From positions 4,817,501-4,881,500 of the forward strand of contig NC_077242.1 of NCBI RefSeq assembly GCF_947179165.1: a stretch of DNA of 64,000 nucleotides. The letters are read 5' to 3'. A program made the position numbers and the translations under genes. The notes under the pieces are model-generated. The model saw nothing but the letters and a program-made list of their open reading frames with translations. It made no database searches and was not told where the DNA came from. This document shows, one piece after another, positions 1 through 10,092 of the stretch; positions within the stretch are counted from its first letter, which is position 1, and every line of letters begins with the position of its first letter. Origin of the DNA: Solanum dulcamara (taxonomy: Eukaryota; Streptophyta; Magnoliopsida; Solanales; Solanaceae).

Positions 1-263
1 ATAAATTCAGAATTCTATATTCCTTAATCAGAAATCACAATTAAAAATTTATTGGGAGATACCTCAGATATGCTCATATAGGACGATCCACATAACAAGG
101 CATTTTTCTTGTAGATCTTGGAATTTTTTATTTGCTTATAATATTGGCATTGTCTTGGATTTTTAAATTACGAAAATCTAATTCCAACATGTTTTTCCCA
201 CTTTTAGCTTATTCTCCAACTTTGAATATTTTGGAGTTCTAAGTTACAGATGATTGATTCATT

Positions 264-295
<32 letters not shown>

Positions 296-509
296 CTCAA
301 TCATCTATGATACTTACATGAAATGTATATCATATACTTATAGAGTATTGTAGAGATCGATTATTTCTTAAAGAAATACTTCTCAGTACTCTATAATACT
401 TATATGGTATATATTATATATTGAGAGAATATCATAGAATACAAATTCATTTCTTTCAAAACCAATATTCTTCAGATCTTATGATACTCACAAGACATAT
501 ATATGTCTT
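1..509. other. intergenic, no gene seen
   Basis: AT-rich sequence without a supportable coding region. It holds a long A-run at about 270-293. A short imperfect inverted repeat (about 300-420) has related stretches of GATACTTACATG and ATACTTATATGG type on either side of a TTTCTTAAAGAAA palindrome. Confidence 0.5.
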
Positions 510-564
510 TAGAGCTGTTAATATGGGCCGACCCAGTCCATTCGAGCTAGAATATATAAATTGG

Positions 565-1962
565 AAAAATTATGAAACTAGGCAAAATTATCAACTTATT
601 TATATAGAATATCTATAGTTTAAAAATACTGTAAAAAAAGACTATATGTTGTTTTAATAACAAAATATTTGGTTTTAATTATAATCCTAAAATACATCAT
701 ATTTTTCCTCCCCCTCAACTACACTCTCTCTCCTCAACCCATTTTTTATCTTCTGATTGATTCGTGTCTCTACATCAAATTAAATGTATCTATTCTATTA
801 TATTTATATTCCAAATTTAATTGCATTTTATAAAGTCATTTTGTATTCTAATTTTTTTCTTATATTACAACCTTATTCATAACACTTTTTTTTGTATTAC
901 AGCTTTACACTTTATATTTCAAAATAACTTGTATAAAAAATTCATTTGCATTACAAACTAAATTGTATCCTCAACTAACTTGTATTATAAAATTATTTTT
1001 ATTATAAATATCTTCTTTGTATCCAAAATTATTTGTATCCCAAATTTACTTGTATTTTAAAATTATTTTCTATTCCAGATTTATTTGTATTATAAATATT
1101 TTTTTAATTCGGTCTCAATTTGTATTCTATATTATTTTGTATTACATTCTTAGTTCAATTACATAAGTGTATTCACCACCAAATCATCAAAGTTGTATTC
1201 AAATTCAACAACATAAAAATGCATTTCTTTTTGTATTTCGAACTTAATTCACCACCAAAGCATCAAAGTTATATCCAAATTCAAATTTATATAATATACA
1301 ATTTTGTATTCGAATCTTTGAACATACATATTAACAAGGAATCCCAATTAAAACACATTCAATATACAATTCGAATGATATACCAAAATTGTATTCACAA
1401 CTTATTCGACATATAAATCTCACAATTTTGTATCAAAATTATTCCTATTTACACAAATAAGTAATGAAATACACAGATTCATTTATGATTTGAAATACAA
1501 ATTAGATTATATTTGGAGGGGAAATAGAGAGTCATTTCTGGAATAATTTTGGTTTGTATAACAACTGCGATGTCTCTAAACGAGCCTCGTTTTATAAGAG
1601 TATGGTGGATGAACGACGATGAACTACTCCAATTTTCTTGTCAGATGAATCAATGTTTTTGAATTTTTTAGAAAAACAAACGAAGGAAATTGATGAATTT
1701 CATGAAAGATGAGAGATAATGAGGAATCCAGAGTCCTGTACGTAACAGGAATAATGAGGGAGTAAATTGAGGGAGTTTACCAAATTTAATCCACAATTTA
1801 CAACAATCAGTTAGGTTGTATTTTTTTTTGTATGCATCACAAAAAAATACAGAATTTAGAGGAATAGCAAATAAAAATATAGCTATGTTTTGCAAATATT
1901 GAAAGTATAGCTAAGGAGTCCTATTTAAGGCTTAAAGTTTGCTATTTATAAAAAAAATTCCA
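565..1962 (+). repeat. left arm of long inverted repeat
   Basis: This arm pairs with 2487-3918. Matching landmarks are AATTATGAAACTAG near 570 against its complement near 3910, the CCTAAAATACATC block near 688 against GATGTATTTTAGG near 3783, and the CAAATATTGAAAGTATAGCTA block near 1892 against its complement near 2540. Both arms are unusually rich in GTATT/AATAC words. Short open frames here are chance ORFs. Confidence 0.75.
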
Positions 1963-2486
1963 TACAGATTTTGAAATTTCACGGATCAGGCCGGAATGAC
2001 CCATTATTTTGTCTCGGGTCAAAAGAAGTCAGTCCAACCTATCGGGCCAGCCCACTTTTATTAAAAGAATATATTTTTAAAAATTTAAATTTAAATTTTA
2101 CAATATTAACTTAAATATCGACAAGACAAATATTACATGGTATTTACTACTTGTTAATCAAGTCTCAAATTTATAAATAAAATAATCTTAATAATACGTA
2201 TTAAGTTTGGCTTCAAGTAAAGATTTTGTTGTATGACTTCAATGTCATTATCATTTTATGTAAATATTTTGAATACAACCATACAAGAAAATATTTTTTA
2301 TATTTGGGTTTGGAACTTTGTAATATCCGGTTTAAGACTTTAAGTTTGGTCTCCTCTTGTTATTTTTAGTAGTCTATTTTACTTGTTACTTATTTTTCTT
2401 TAGTCCACGGCCGGCCCAATCCACATTGTTCAAGCTCTACAAACTGGCGGGCTTATCCGAGTTGGACTAAAAAAGTCTATTCTTAA

Positions 2487-3918
2487 AGGAAAATTTTTAC
2501 AAATAACAAACTTTATGTCTTAAATAGGATTTCATAGCTATACTTTCAATATTTGCAAAACACAATTATATTTTTATTTGCTATGCCTCCAAATTCTGTA
2601 TTTTTTTTTGGTGATGCATAAAAAAAAATACAATCTAACTCAATGAATTAAATTTTGAATTATTTTTGGTAACCTCCCTTAATTTACTCCATCATTAATC
2701 AGGTTACGCACAAGACTCTTTATTCTTCATTATCACTATCTTTGAGAAATTCAAAAACTCATCAATTCCTTTTTTTTTTCTAAAAAAATCAAAAAACGTT
2801 GATACTTCTTGCAAGGAGATTTGAAGCAGTTCATAATCGTTCTTCCAACGTCGCACTTCATAATCGTTCGTTCACAAAAGAAGACTTGTTTGGAGACATA
2901 ACCTAATTTAAATTCAAAATCATGGTTGAATCTGCTTTTTATACATCATTTTATTTTTGCTATTTATAATAATTTGGAATACATATAATTGTGAGATTTA
3001 TAAGTCGAATATATATCATTCGAATTGTATAAAGAATGTGTAAAGATTTGAATACAAATATTTACATTATATAAATTTGAATTTAGATATAATTCTGATG
3101 CTTTGATGGTGAATTAAGTTCGGAATACAAAAAGAAAAGTATTTTTATGTATTTGAATTTAAATGCAACTTTGATGCTATTGGTGATGAATACACTTATG
3201 TAGTTTAACCAAGATATGTAATTCAAAGTAACAATAAAAATACAAATTGAGACTAAACTAAAAAAATGTAATTATAATACAAAGAAATAGTGGATACAAA
3301 TAATTTTAGAATACAAGTAAATTTGTGATACACATAAATCTTGGATACAAAGAACCTATTTATAATAGAAATAAACTTAGAATACAAGTAAGTTGAGGAT
3401 ACAAATTATTTTTTTAATTCAAAATGCATATAGATTGGAACAAAATACAACCCCAACCTTAAAAAATAGCGAAATTATCTCCAAAAAAAAGATACTTCAG
3501 CTCAAATTGATGAATAATTTGGAAAATAAAGATACTTATGAAACTGAGAATTTTTTTTACAAAATAGCACTAAAACTGGAAAAAAAATCTAAAAAAATAC
3601 ACAGTTACCTGTTTCAACGGAATTCTGCTGGAAAATATTTTGAAGGATTTTAAGGTGGAATATGGATAAACATTGAAGAATTAGACTAGAGAGAGAGTGA
3701 GGTTGAGATGAGAGTATGTAGGAATATGGAGAGGCATGATTAAAACGAAAGAGAGAGTGTATTTGATTGGGAGTGAAAAAAGGATGTATTTTAGGATTTT
3801 AATTAAAATTAAATATTTTGCTATAAAAATAATATGTAGTCTTTTTTTATAATATTTTTAAACGATAGCTATTATACATAAATAAGTTGATAATTTTGTC
3901 TAGTTTCATAATTTTCTC
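2487..3918 (-). repeat. right arm of long inverted repeat
   Basis: Reverse-complement partner of 565-1962, divergent but collinear over its whole length, including the poly-T/GATGCATAAAA segment (about 2600-2625) and the AGTCTTTTTTTATAAT segment (about 3838-3855). No convincing gene inside. Confidence 0.75.
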
Positions 3919-4236
3919 ATTCTTAAATGACTCTAAAAATCTTAGCTCAACTCTATCAAATTACTGATTGAGCCCGACTGGCCCAACGGGCGAGCCCTAA
4001 TTGATGGCTCTACATATTTTACATAGTTGAACCCTCATAAGGAAATGTCCATTCTTTCAAAAGAAAAAAATATAACACTTAGCTAAGTAATAACATAGTG
4101 AAATCATCATATTAGAAGCTTGAAATTGAGGTAACTTGACTTGGATCTAACTTAAATTACTCATAGGGCGGTCTAAATAGATGATATATTCTTGTAAAAG
4201 AAAATCCTTCAGCAGATGGTATATATAACTTAAAAC

Positions 4237-5352
4237 TTATAATCCATAAACTCCCAAAAAAGGCATCATAACAGAACCAAACCATAACTTGCCATGTTTC
4301 TCCTGAACTTCACTAATAGACCTCAATGTCTTGCCTTCAACATCTTCTAAAACCTCCAAAACTCGCCCGTCTTCGCTTAGCTTGATTGCAGTAGCGTGTG
4401 GTTGTCCTCCGCCCAACACGTTGTCCAGTTGGTGCGTGGTGATCGGGAGCTTCAGCAATGCCTTCCCGAGCTCTAAATCCGAAATACTCAATTGTGCAAA
4501 TACTGATCTCTTTGCGTGAAGAGCGACCCAAAATTCCCCTTTCGAATTTATTCTGATGTTATCAGGAAATCCCGGCAACTCAGCAAATGTATCATGTTTT
4601 CCTTTGAAAGGGCCTTTTAGCCAATACCTAAATATTCTACCAGTAGAAGTTTCAGCTACAAGCACGAAGGACTTGTCTTTGCTCAATGCTACACCATTTG
4701 CAAAACCAAGGCCTCTTATTAAAACCTGTACTTTTTGAGTTGATTTAGTGTATTTCATTAGCCTGCCTGTCTTATCTCCGCTTAAAAGAGAGGCGAAAAA
4801 TTGCCTGCGTTGGTACTTTGTGCTTGTTTCCGTGAAATAAATGACATTGTCATGATCATCAATATCAATGTCATTTGTGAAGACTAGAGGCTTACCTTGG
4901 AATTTTTGGACTAATGGTGTAGCTAATCCTCCTTTTGGTCCAACAACTAGGAGCCCGAAATAGGCATCAGCAATGTATAAGTCCCCTGTTTTGGTATCGA
5001 ATCGTAAGCCCAATGGCCTTCCACATATATGCTCCATTTCAGGAGCAAAAGGCAGGGTACAATTCTTCCTATGAGAAGAGATAACTGCAAAATCAGCCAA
5101 ATATGATCCTTGCCACTTCAGAATTCGTCCATCGGCAACTCCTGTATAGGGGCCTTCTCCATTTGGATCGAAAGCAATGCTCTCTGGTCCAACTGCTCCT
5201 TTCAATTCGATGATTTCGGATTTTGGGAGGAGATTTTGAGAGCCTGGTATAGGAGGTGGTTTCAACACATTTTCGTCATCGAAGGCAAAAATTACTGAGA
5301 TAATTGTTAGTGCTGTTGTTGCACTGATCAACAATAGATTTGAAGTATTCAT
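4237..5352 (-). CDS. strictosidine synthase-like protein (SSL family)
   Basis: Single-exon gene of 371 aa, ATG at 5352, stop at 4237. A hydrophobic N-terminus (residues about 5-24) looks like a signal peptide or anchor. The rest is a six-bladed beta-propeller of the strictosidine synthase / YLS2-like family. Visible family features are VGPESIAFD (54-62), GVADGRILKW (71-80), the paired cysteines C98 and C110 around a CGRPLG segment, and GDLYIADAYFGL (123-134). GFANGVALS, FPDNIRI, QPHATAIKL and the C-terminal LWFGSVMMPFLGVY also fit. An N-glycosylation site (NCT) lies at 97-99. Length and ends fit complete plant SSL proteins, which enter the secretory pathway or vacuole. SSL proteins are not shown to make strictosidine, so substrate and reaction are unknown; the 'synthase' name is by homology only. 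A copia element starts about 660 bp upstream of the ATG. Confidence 0.93.
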   Translation of the reverse strand: MNTSNLLLISATTALTIISVIFAFDDENVLKPPPIPGSQNLLPKSEIIELKGAVGPESIAFDPNGEGPYTGVADGRILKWQGSYLADFAVISSHRKNCTLPFAPEMEHICGRPLGLRFDTKTGDLYIADAYFGLLVVGPKGGLATPLVQKFQGKPLVFTNDIDIDDHDNVIYFTETSTKYQRRQFFASLLSGDKTGRLMKYTKSTQKVQVLIRGLGFANGVALSKDKSFVLVAETSTGRIFRYWLKGPFKGKHDTFAELPGFPDNIRINSKGEFWVALHAKRSVFAQLSISDLELGKALLKLPITTHQLDNVLGGGQPHATAIKLSEDGRVLEVLEDVEGKTLRSISEVQEKHGKLWFGSVMMPFLGVYGL

Positions 5353-5698
5353 GGGGAGTGTTTTTTTGGTGAGATTATGTTCAAGTTTTCTTCTCTTTGC
5401 ATTTGGCTTGTTTTAGAGTGGACTGACTTTAAACGTGAACTTCAAAGTCATCCGAAAATGACATAAAGAGTGAAAAAACAATCAAGTATATATCAATGGA
5501 GGAAAAAATGACTCACTCTATACTATTAATGGCTGAAAATGAACTTTTATAAAATGATACTAAATTACTAACTGGTCAAGAAGGGACGGCAGAAACTTTG
5601 GAAAGAAAACCCGGCGTTGATCAAGTCAAAGATTAGTACTATTATTTGGCTACATGGCTGTTTCTGGTGCTAAACAGAGAAATTAGAGATAAGGCAAG

Positions 5699-5795
5699 GC
5701 AATGTTGCTTGGACTCTTCAAAAATATCGATGGATGGTCAGATACGTGTCGGATACTTGAAAAGTAATGCATTTTTGGAGAGTCCAAATAATATA
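5699..5795. repeat. small foldback repeat
   Basis: GGACTCTTCAAAAAT near 5710 is answered by ATTTTTGGAGAGTCC near 5771, with TGTCGGATAC between. A related fragment (TGTTGCTTGGACTTTTCAAA) occurs near 40580. I recognise this as a MITE-like repeat common in Solanaceae, with boundaries uncertain. Confidence 0.4.
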
Positions 5796-6013
5796 GAGAC
5801 AGGATCATATGTGAGCTCTTTTGCTAAATGTAGGGGATTAATTATTTGACCCCCAACTATTAACGGAGACGAAAGTTGGATCATTTCACATAGTTCAGAT
5901 ATAAATTTGGACCATTTCCCCATATAAAACTTAAAGATTCTTTGATTACCTGGGTCGTAACTAAATCATACAAATACCAAAAGCATCATGGAATGAAGTT
6001 TATGTATATACTG

Positions 6014-6402
6014 TGTTAGCGAAAACGTGAAAATATAAATAACAAGGAAGAACAACAATATTTAACGTGGTTCAAATTAGAATGATCCTACGTCCATCAG
6101 AGAACAACTGTCTTTATATTAACAAAAAAAATAGAAAGATACCAAATACAACTAAGAGAATTATTCTATCAATTCTTTACTCTTCTAATGTATTTTGCAA
6201 ATACCTTAGAATATGAGAAGATAAGAGAGAAATGTTTTTGAGGTATTTCAAATGAATCAAAAGCTACCTATTTATAGAAATAAATTCTTGCTCTTGATGT
6301 CATCCAGATTTTGTCAAGATGTCAAAGTTTACCAAACTTTCACCTACCAAGTTTACCTAACTTTCACCTACCAAGTTTAAGACTATCTAGAATCTTTTAA
6401 CA
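6014..6402 (-). repeat. 3' LTR of the copia element
   Basis: 389 bp, starting TGTTAGCG and ending TTAACA on the plus strand, homologous to 9539-9894. It contains a local duplication of the CTTTCACCTACCAAGTTTA word that the other LTR lacks. Confidence 0.92.
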
Positions 6403-6619
6403 AATCTCCACCTTGGCAAGATTCTCCATTTTCAACTTTCTTTTAGCAACTTTTGATTGTATCTTCAACCTCAACTCTTTTAATCACCACCATCGTTTGC
6501 GTTCTGAGCATGCGTATGAACAACTGCGGTCAAAATTTCTAAGCTTACTGGGCAATTCCATTGTAAGAAACAAGAAGAATCAAACATTTATTTAACATAC
6601 TAGCTCCACCTAGTAGTTG

Positions 6620-9401
6620 TTCTCCCAGAGTTTGCATTAGTTGATGCATACTCCCGCCAAGTCCTTGCAGGGTGCAAACTTGGCAAGTGGGACTATCTTG
6701 GTCATCATGTCTACAACATTATCGTCTGTGATAACCTTATCGACCTTGATAGCTCCTTCTTCAATGACATCTCGAATGAAATAAAATCTGACATCAATAT
6801 GTTTGGTGCGCTCATGAAATCTTTGATTTTAATCAAATGAATAGCACTTTGATTATCACATCTTGGAGTTGATTCCAGTTGAACCAAACTCAATTCTGCT
6901 ACCAAACCTTTCCACCAGATAGCTTCTTTCACTACCTCTGTTGCTGCCATATATTCTGCCTCTGTTGTTGACCCATGTCTCATTTTTGTGAAGAGACTCT
7001 ATCTCTTCCATCATGTCTAACCGCCATTATGCAGCATCTTTGCAAGAAGTTGCTTCAATATATGAAGAGGGCTCGAGGTATTTAATCTCTTCTTCTGCAG
7101 CTACGAACGCGTATGCAATCATATTTGCTTGCTCTATAAGACGTTCTGATTTTCGTATTTGTCCTTTGTCCCTTCCCTTTGCAATTGTGTATGGTTCATT
7201 AACAGCATATTCATCAAGTTCTATATCTTTTGACTCATCAACTTGAGTTTATTGACCCTTTTTCTTGGTATGCTCCACTGGTAGCTCCACCTGCTCGTTG
7301 TTCTTGTTTATTGATAACTCTACATAAACTTTACGGGATCAAGTATAGAGGATTCATCAAAGGTAACATCTCTACTAACTACAAATTTGAGTAAAGATAA
7401 AAACCTAAGTTTGTACCCTTTTACTCCATCTACATGCCCTACGAATATAGCTTTTTTAGCCCTTGGTTCAAGTTTTCCTTCATTAACATGATAATAAGCT
7501 GGACACGCAAATATTCATAGGTATGAATAATTAGAGGGTTCACGTGATCATACATCATTCGGAGTCTTAAAGTCAATCGTTGATGCTGGAGATTGATTAA
7601 AAATATAAGAAGCAGTGTGAATTGCTTCAGCCCAAAATACTTTGGACATTTTGGCTTGTAAAAGCATACAACAAGCCTTCTTAAGAAGAGTTCTTTTCAT
7701 TCTCTCGGCAACTTCATTTTGTTGTGGTGTGTGCTTGACCATCTTATCTCTTGTGATCCCATGAATCTTTCAAAAATTATTGAACTCTTCACTGCAAAAC
7801 TCCAAGCCATTATCTGTGCGAAGATACTTGATTTTTCTCTCCATTTGATTCTCAATCGAATTCTTCCATTCTTTAAATGCTTCAAAAGCACCACTTTTTG
7901 CCTTCAAGAAACACAACCAAATCTTTCATGAAAAATCATCAATGAATGTGAGAAGATTCCTCTTTCCTTCCTTCGATGGAAATTGAGAGGGACCCCATAA
8001 ATCTGAATGGATGTAGTCTAGCACTCCTCCCGTCTTGTGCTTGCCAGTGCTGAAACTAACCTTCTTCTGCTTCCCTAGGACACAATGCTCACAAAATTCA
8101 AGTGTGCTGATTTTCTCAATGTTCAAAAGGTTGCGTTTGCTTAACATCTCCAGTCGTCGTGCGCTCATATAGCCCAGTCTCACGTGCCATAATATTTCCT
8201 TGTCATCATTAGATAACTACTACACTGTAGATGCATTAACAGAGCCAACAATGGTGCTTCCTGCTAGTGTGTAGAGGCCATCCTCCAGCTTGGCCTTCAG
8301 CATGACTAAAGAACCTTTAGCCACCTCTATTGTACCTCCCTCGCTCATGTACTTGTAGCCTTGATTATCTAGAGTATCCAGGTATATCAAATTCTTCTTC
8401 AGATCAGGAACACGATGGACTTCTGTAATAGTCCACATGATTCCATCATGGAAGCAAACCCGAATTGAACCAATGCCAACTATTTTACAAGTTGCATTAT
8501 TGCCCATTACTACAGTTCTTCCACTTTTCTCATAGTTGTTGAACCAATCTCTTCAAAATGTCATATGCAGAGTACAACTAGAGTCTAACACCCATTTGTT
8601 ATCATAAACTCCACTATTGCATAATGTTGTTAGTACATATTCATCATCAGAATTATGTACCAGCTTAACAATGGATGCACTTGTTTTTTCTTTAGACTTT
8701 GACATAGGACAATCTCGTTCAAAGTGTCCCTTCTTGTGACAGCCCCAACACTCCACATTCTTCTTGTTCACACGATATTTTAATCTATTCTTTGACTTGC
8801 TCCTTCCCTGTTGGCTAGTACGACCTCTTACAAAGAGCCCACTAGCTTCATTATCTTTGTCTCCTTCAAAATACCTCCGCACATCACAAAAGTTAAGTGT
8901 TTGCCGCACTTGCTCAAGAGTGATAGGCGTCTTGCTATACATCATTGAATTCTCAATATCACGATATTTTGAAGTCAATGAAAATAGCAAAGCACATGCA
9001 AACGTCTCCTCATCCTTCTTAATTCCGACAATCTATAAGTCCATCACAAGTTTATTGAATGCATCTAGATGGTCTTGCAATAACGTACCTGACTCCATCT
9101 TAAATGTGTGATGACACCGTTATAACAACATCCTTGTTGCAACCGATCGATTCTGATAAAACTCTTCCAACCTATCCCATAACTATTTGGTCGTCTCCTC
9201 GGTACTTGTACTCAATTCACAGAGCATGTTAGGTGCATCGGGGTACTTTCCGTCAATAGCGTGGATTAAACCTTCTCTCTGCAATATCGCCATCATCTGG
9301 ATTGAGCCTTCCTTTCGCAATATCGCCATCATCTGGATTTTCCAGATATTGAAGTTGTTGCGCCCACTAAATCTATCAATTTCAAACTTCATGAAACTCA
9401 T
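6620..9401 (-). pseudogene. Ty1-copia gag-pol polyprotein remnant, RT deleted
   Basis: Read on the minus strand. The gag start is at 9401 (FEIDRFSGRNNFNIWKIQMM), and gag ends in a CCHC knuckle (CWGCHKKGHFERDC, about 8750-8715). A protease-like WVLDSSCTLHM follows (DSS where DSG is usual), then GAG-pre-integrase (HCVLGKQKKVSF) and integrase core pieces (HSDLWGPS, FIDDFS, TPQQNEVAERMKRTL). After a region ending LDMMEEIESLHKNETW (about 7018-6972) the sequence jumps directly to STTEAEYMAATEV (6970 onward), the C-terminal part of RNase H. It ends with a DNVVDMMTKIVPLAKF-type terminus. Several stops and frameshifts interrupt it. Confidence 0.9.
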
Positions 9402-9524
9402 TATTTACTTGTTCTTCCTCTTTTACTACAAAGTATTTGAAAATACAGAAAATCAAAGTAATTCTTTTCTGATGTACAAATTCAGACTTGTTGCAACCAC
9501 AAAGCATACTCAGACAGAACCTTA

Positions 9525-9536
9525 GCTCTGATACCA
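9525..9536 (-). promoter_or_regulatory. primer-binding site for initiator tRNA-Met
   Basis: The minus strand reads TGGTATCAGAGC two bases inside the 5' LTR, the standard minus-strand priming site of plant Ty1-copia elements. Confidence 0.92.
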
Positions 9537-9538
9537 AT

Positions 9539-9894
9539 TGTTAGCGAAAATGTGAAAATATAAAGAACAATAATATTTAACGTGGTTCGGATCAGAAAGC
9601 CCTTATATTAACAAATAAAGGGGAGAGATCCAAATACAACTAAGAGAATTGCTCTATTAATTCTCTACTCTTCTAATATTTTTTGCAAATGCCTTAGAAT
9701 ATGAGAAGACAAGAGAGAAATATTTTTAAGGTGTGTTTCAAATGAATCAAGAGCTACCTATTTATAGGAATAGATTCTTGCTCTTGATGTCATCCATGAC
9801 ATCACATTTTGTCAAGATGTCAAAGTTTACCAAACTTTCACTTAACTTTCCCCTACCAAATTTAAGACTATCTAGGATATTGTCAATTTTAACA
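9539..9894 (-). repeat. 5' LTR of the copia element
   Basis: 356 bp, TG...CA ends, homologous to 6014-6402. A TATAAATA box lies on the minus strand at 9759-9766, consistent with the LTR promoter firing leftward. Confidence 0.92.
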
Positions 9895-10092
9895 TACTGA
9901 TATATGGCTACTAAAGTAGCATTACAATTTACAAGTATAGCTCATAATCAATGGCAATTTATACTGGTGTCCAAGTAAATAGCGTGCAAGTACTTATACA
10001 TGGTACATGTTGTATTGTAACTCCTGTTGCTTAACCTACTTCGAGTATATATTTTATAAGTAAATATCTGTCATGATTGGTTGCCATGTTTC

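Larger units (their letters stand above)
514..4012. mobile_element. hAT-like element containing a 3.5-kb inverted repeat
   Basis: The outer ends are related inverted sequences: TAGAGCTGTTAATATGGGCC at the left, and the reverse complement of the right end reads AGAGCCATCAATTAGGGC. That terminus style (TAGAG..TCAAT..GGGC) is common for hAT-derived repeats. Inside lie two arms of about 1.4 kb (about 565-1962 and 2487-3918) that are reverse complements of one another, with many substitutions and small indels. They flank a 0.5-kb centre that again carries GGCCGGCCCAA-type sequence. No transposase coding is visible. I infer a hAT-like element into which one DNA element inserted twice in opposite orientations, or a foldback element. 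An 8-bp target duplication is not clear (only about 5 of 8 match). Confidence 0.55.
6014..9894 (-). mobile_element. internally deleted Ty1-copia LTR retrotransposon
   Basis: Minus-strand element with two LTRs (6014-6402 and 9539-9894) flanked by an identical 5-bp duplication TACTG (6009-6013 and 9895-9899). The primer-binding site TGGTATCAGAGC (complement of 9525-9536) matches the 3' end of initiator tRNA-Met. A purine-rich tract (complement of about 6403-6420) abuts the 3' LTR. Coding remnants run in Ty1-copia order: gag, CCHC zinc knuckle, protease, integrase, then only the end of RNase H. Reverse transcriptase is missing. The reading frame is further broken by stops and frameshifts, so the element cannot move by itself. 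The LTRs differ by substitutions and several indels, so the insertion is not recent. Confidence 0.93.

Noticed and set aside
1120..1416. 98-aa ORF in the left arm of the inverted repeat
   Set aside because: AT-rich low-complexity translation; the equivalent region in the right arm does not preserve the frame.
4331..5298. Several ORFs on both strands within 4.3-5.3 kb
   Set aside because: Shadows of the strictosidine synthase-like coding region in other frames.
7013..7246. Plus-strand ORF within the copia element
   Set aside because: It is antisense to the linker before reverse transcriptase of the minus-strand polyprotein.
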